This document shows positions 63,346-64,000 of a stretch of DNA of 64,000 nt, piece after piece. The DNA is from an uncultured Clostridia bacterium (GTDB lineage: Bacteria > Bacillota > Clostridia > TANB77 > CAG-508): positions 62,001 through 126,000 of the forward strand of contig CAKPMJ010000003.1 of the NCBI GenBank assembly GCA_934167965.1, given 5' to 3'. The notes below the pieces were generated by a model, which was given only the letters and a program-made list of their open reading frames with translations, was not told where the DNA came from and did no database searches. How positions within the stretch are numbered: position 1 is the stretch's first letter; each line of letters begins with the position of its first letter. Both the position numbers and the translations under genes were made by a program.

Positions 63346-64000
63346 TTAGTACATTTTTTTCTGTTTGAACCCATATCCTAGCACTTCTCTTGAATTTGTA
63401 ACAACAAGAAATGCTTTTGGATCAATCCTCAAAACCAATTGCTTAACATTTCCCACATCATGACGTCCAGCAGCACATATTAGCACTAATTTTTCTTTAT
63501 CTGTATACATTCCTTTACCATATAAACCTGTAACTCCACGGTGTATTGTATTTTCAATTTCTTTTGCAATTTCTTCGTTTTTGCTTGAGATTATAAATAT
63601 CAACTTAGTAAAATATATTCCCTCAAATATAACATCTACCATTACTCCCATCAAGTAAATCGTTATTGCTGAGTATAACCCTATTTCAAAATTTCTTAAA
63701 AATATAACATTTAGACTGACGATTATAATATCTATCATTACAAGTACATTTCCCATTTGTAATTTTGGATTAACTGTATTTATTATATTAGTTAATAAAT
63801 CTGATCCACCAGTAGATGAATGTGATTTTAATATTATTGCAGTTCCTATTCCTGATAAAATTCCTCCATAGACACATGCTAAAAATTTATCATTCGTAGC
63901 AACTGCAAATTTATCTAATATATCAATAAAAATTGATAATGAAACTGTTCCTATTAAAGATTTAACTAAAAATCCTTTTCCAATTTTATATAATGCAAAT
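63346..64000 (-). CDS. YitT family membrane protein (5' end cut by window)
   Basis: The frame continues to the window edge, so the beginning is missing. The visible ~217 residues include several membrane helices, the family signature SSTGGSDLLTNIINTV (beyond base 63756), and the C-terminal cytoplasmic DUF2179 domain (VTGLYGKGMYTDKEKLVLICAAGRHD). YitT proteins are membrane proteins of unknown transport role. The gene ends 58 bases before prfA. Confidence 0.92.
   Translation of the reverse strand, partial: FALYKIGKGFLVKSLIGTVSLSIFIDILDKFAVATNDKFLACVYGGILSGIGTAIILKSHSSTGGSDLLTNIINTVNPKLQMGNVLVMIDIIIVSLNVIFLRNFEIGLYSAITIYLMGVMVDVIFEGIYFTKLIFIISSKNEEIAKEIENTIHRGVTGLYGKGMYTDKEKLVLICAAGRHDVGNVKQLVLRIDPKAFLVVTNSREVLGYGFKQKKMY

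Overview
The window is AT-rich, low-GC Bacillota DNA, most likely a gut-type, spore-forming anaerobic Clostridia. The grounds are AGA-dominated arginine codons, strong AGGAGG-type ribosome binding sites, pyruvate formate-lyase with its activase, formate-tetrahydrofolate ligase, a class III fructose-1,6-bisphosphatase, CotF-like coat proteins, a VanW protein and the MEP isoprenoid pathway. Nearly all genes lie on the minus strand, so the window probably sits on one replichore. Species cannot be read from the sequence.

Left part (1-20 kb): housekeeping genes. A promoter drives a 46-residue membrane protein, cdaA (c-di-AMP synthesis) and fhs. Next come rnhB and the ispG-ispH-pseudopilin group, then an OmpR-type response regulator. 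The 400-base gap before mfd holds what reads as a par/Fst-like type I toxin-antitoxin locus: a 23-codon peptide gene, a convergent small RNA, a shared bidirectional terminator and paired direct repeats. After mfd come two hypothetical genes, rlmB, tRNA-Gln and tRNA-Gly, fbp, decayed gene remnants, a rhodanese, a tight cluster of DnaA boxes, a DUF1294 protein, a HIT protein and a short alanyl-tRNA synthetase.

Central part (20-44 kb): the standout system. An operon encodes F1-like epsilon, beta, gamma and alpha subunits, a b-delta fusion stalk and a c-like proteolipid in canonical atp order. No a subunit is present, and the c-like protein has lost the ion-binding carboxylate. The operon also carries a five-helix membrane protein and three single-pass proteins with extracellular domains (258, ~506 and ~1883 residues, the latter two fibronectin-III-like). 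Directly upstream, a separate unit encodes a 3359-residue surface protein with beta-helix GLUG-type repeats. I infer an ATP-driven rotary machine that works on the cell surface instead of pumping ions.

Right part (44-64 kb): an M23 endopeptidase-like protein, two CotF-like proteins, pflB-pflA, an acidic protein, tatD, acpS, a C-terminally anchored protein, a WG-repeat protein, DUF3137 and LemA proteins, a PfkB sugar kinase with atypical codon use, tRNA-Lys, VanW, a small winged-helix-like protein, gyrA, prfA and a YitT-family gene cut by the window edge. Many units have a clear 17-bp-spaced sigma-A promoter and an intrinsic terminator. In two places the promoter -35 lies inside the preceding terminator hairpin.
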